NCBI GenBank assembly: GCA_900317865.1
Contig: ONIK01000055.1
Coordinates: 1-14,164 of the forward strand
DNA: 14,164 nt
Reading direction: 5' to 3'
Origin: an uncultured Methanobrevibacter sp.
Lineage (GTDB): Archaea > Methanobacteriota > Methanobacteria > Methanobacteriales > Methanobacteriaceae
Part shown: positions 13,961 through 14,164 of the stretch, piece after piece
How positions within the stretch are numbered: the first letter of the stretch is position 1
How the letters are laid out: each line of letters opens with the position of its first letter
Made by a program: the position numbers and the translations under genes
Notes under the pieces: model-generated
The model's database searches: none
What the model was told of the DNA's origin: nothing
What the model saw: the letters and a program-made list of their open reading frames with translations, nothing else

Positions 13961-13988
13961 AAGAGATTTTTTATCTCTTCTTTTTTTT
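13961..13988 (+). terminator. fbp terminator: 7-bp stem and T8
   Basis: AAGAGAT (13961-13967) pairs with ATCTCTT (13973-13979) around five T residues, and eight T residues follow at 13981-13988. It starts five bases after the fbp stop and is a textbook-like terminator. Confidence 0.7.
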
Positions 13989-14007
13989 ACTTTTTGAGGA
14001 AGGGACG

Positions 14008-14046
14008 CAAAATTTTTTAGTTGATTTTTGTTTTTAGAAAATTTTG
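14008..14046. repeat. 9-base inverted repeat near a possible insertion-sequence end
   Basis: CAAAATTTT (14008-14016) and AAAATTTTG (14038-14046) are reverse complements with a 21-base spacer. They lie between the fbp terminator and the end of a transposase gene, so they may belong to the end of that insertion sequence or serve as its terminator. The element's true boundary cannot be set without its other end. Confidence 0.35.
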
Positions 14047-14063
14047 TTTGTTTTTTATTTTTT

Positions 14064-14164
14064 TTAGTTGTTTTTTCTATTTATTTCATTGTATATTCTT
14101 TTTAGGTTGTGTCCTATTGCGTATAATTTGAATTCTGTGTTTACTTGTTTTAGTCCGGTTGTGG
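14064..14164 (-). CDS. transposase, C-terminal fragment (IS1182-like), cut by the window edge
   Basis: Only the last 32 residues are in the window: TGLKQVNTEFKLYAIGHNL, then KRIYNEINRKNN and TAA (complement of 14064-14066). The pattern G-L-K-x-V-N-x-E-F-x-L-x-A-I-x-H-N-L-K-R-I is the characteristic C-terminal end of DDE transposases of the IS1182 type, where the last helix follows the catalytic glutamate region. The catalytic residues themselves lie outside the window, so neither integrity nor family can be confirmed. The gene points toward fbp and ends about 75 bases from the fbp terminator. Confidence 0.7.
   Translation of the reverse strand, partial: TTGLKQVNTEFKLYAIGHNLKRIYNEINRKNN

Noticed and set aside
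1..14164. A new defence, toxin-antitoxin or secondary-metabolite system
   Set aside because: All genes but two small unassigned ones belong to known housekeeping families in their usual order; nothing supports such a system.

Overview
The window looks like a chromosomal segment of a methanogenic archaeon of the order Methanobacteriales, most likely Methanobrevibacter or a close relative. The grounds are strong AT richness, archaeal forms of every information-processing gene (Spt5, SecE, P0-type L10, acidic L12, archaeal AlaRS, bifunctional FBP aldolase/phosphatase), TATA-type promoters, and the gene order ftsZ-secE-spt5-L11-L1-L10-L12-alaS that I recall from Methanothermobacter and related methanogens. 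The genus is inferred from the feel of the sequences, not from a search.

Layout: (1) 1-712, minus strand, a CofE-like F420 ligase family gene that runs off the left edge and is broken by a short deletion. (2) 763-1326, a stand-alone pyruvate-kinase C-terminal-like domain, divergent from it. (3) 1451-2587, ftsZ. (4) 2711-6213, a secretion/transcription/translation block: secE, spt5, a broken rpl11, then rpl1-rpl10-rpl12, with an MvaL1-type autoregulatory hairpin inside the start of rpl1. (5) 6214-6520, a non-coding gap with a terminator and the alaS promoter. (6) 6521-9226, alaS. (7) 9247-10635, a convergent CstA-type transporter on the minus strand. (8) 10744-11019, a small zinc-ribbon protein divergent from cstA. 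(9) 11173-12749, thiI and a hotdog thioesterase as a likely two-gene operon. (10) 12862-13956, FBP aldolase/phosphatase with a near-perfect palindrome in front. (11) 14064-14164, the C-terminal end of a transposase on the minus strand, running off the right edge.

Most genes are housekeeping: protein synthesis (ribosomal stalk proteins, AlaRS), tRNA thiolation (ThiI), transcription elongation, protein export, cell division and gluconeogenesis. I see no defence system, prophage, CRISPR array, tRNA or rRNA.

The notable points are: two genes, including ribosomal protein L11, that each lost a short conserved segment of non-triplet length (real lesions or assembly errors); a conserved L1 translational-repression RNA motif overlapping coding sequence; a recurring pattern in which stem-loops enclose or abut stop codons; and palindromes at the spt5 and fbp control regions.
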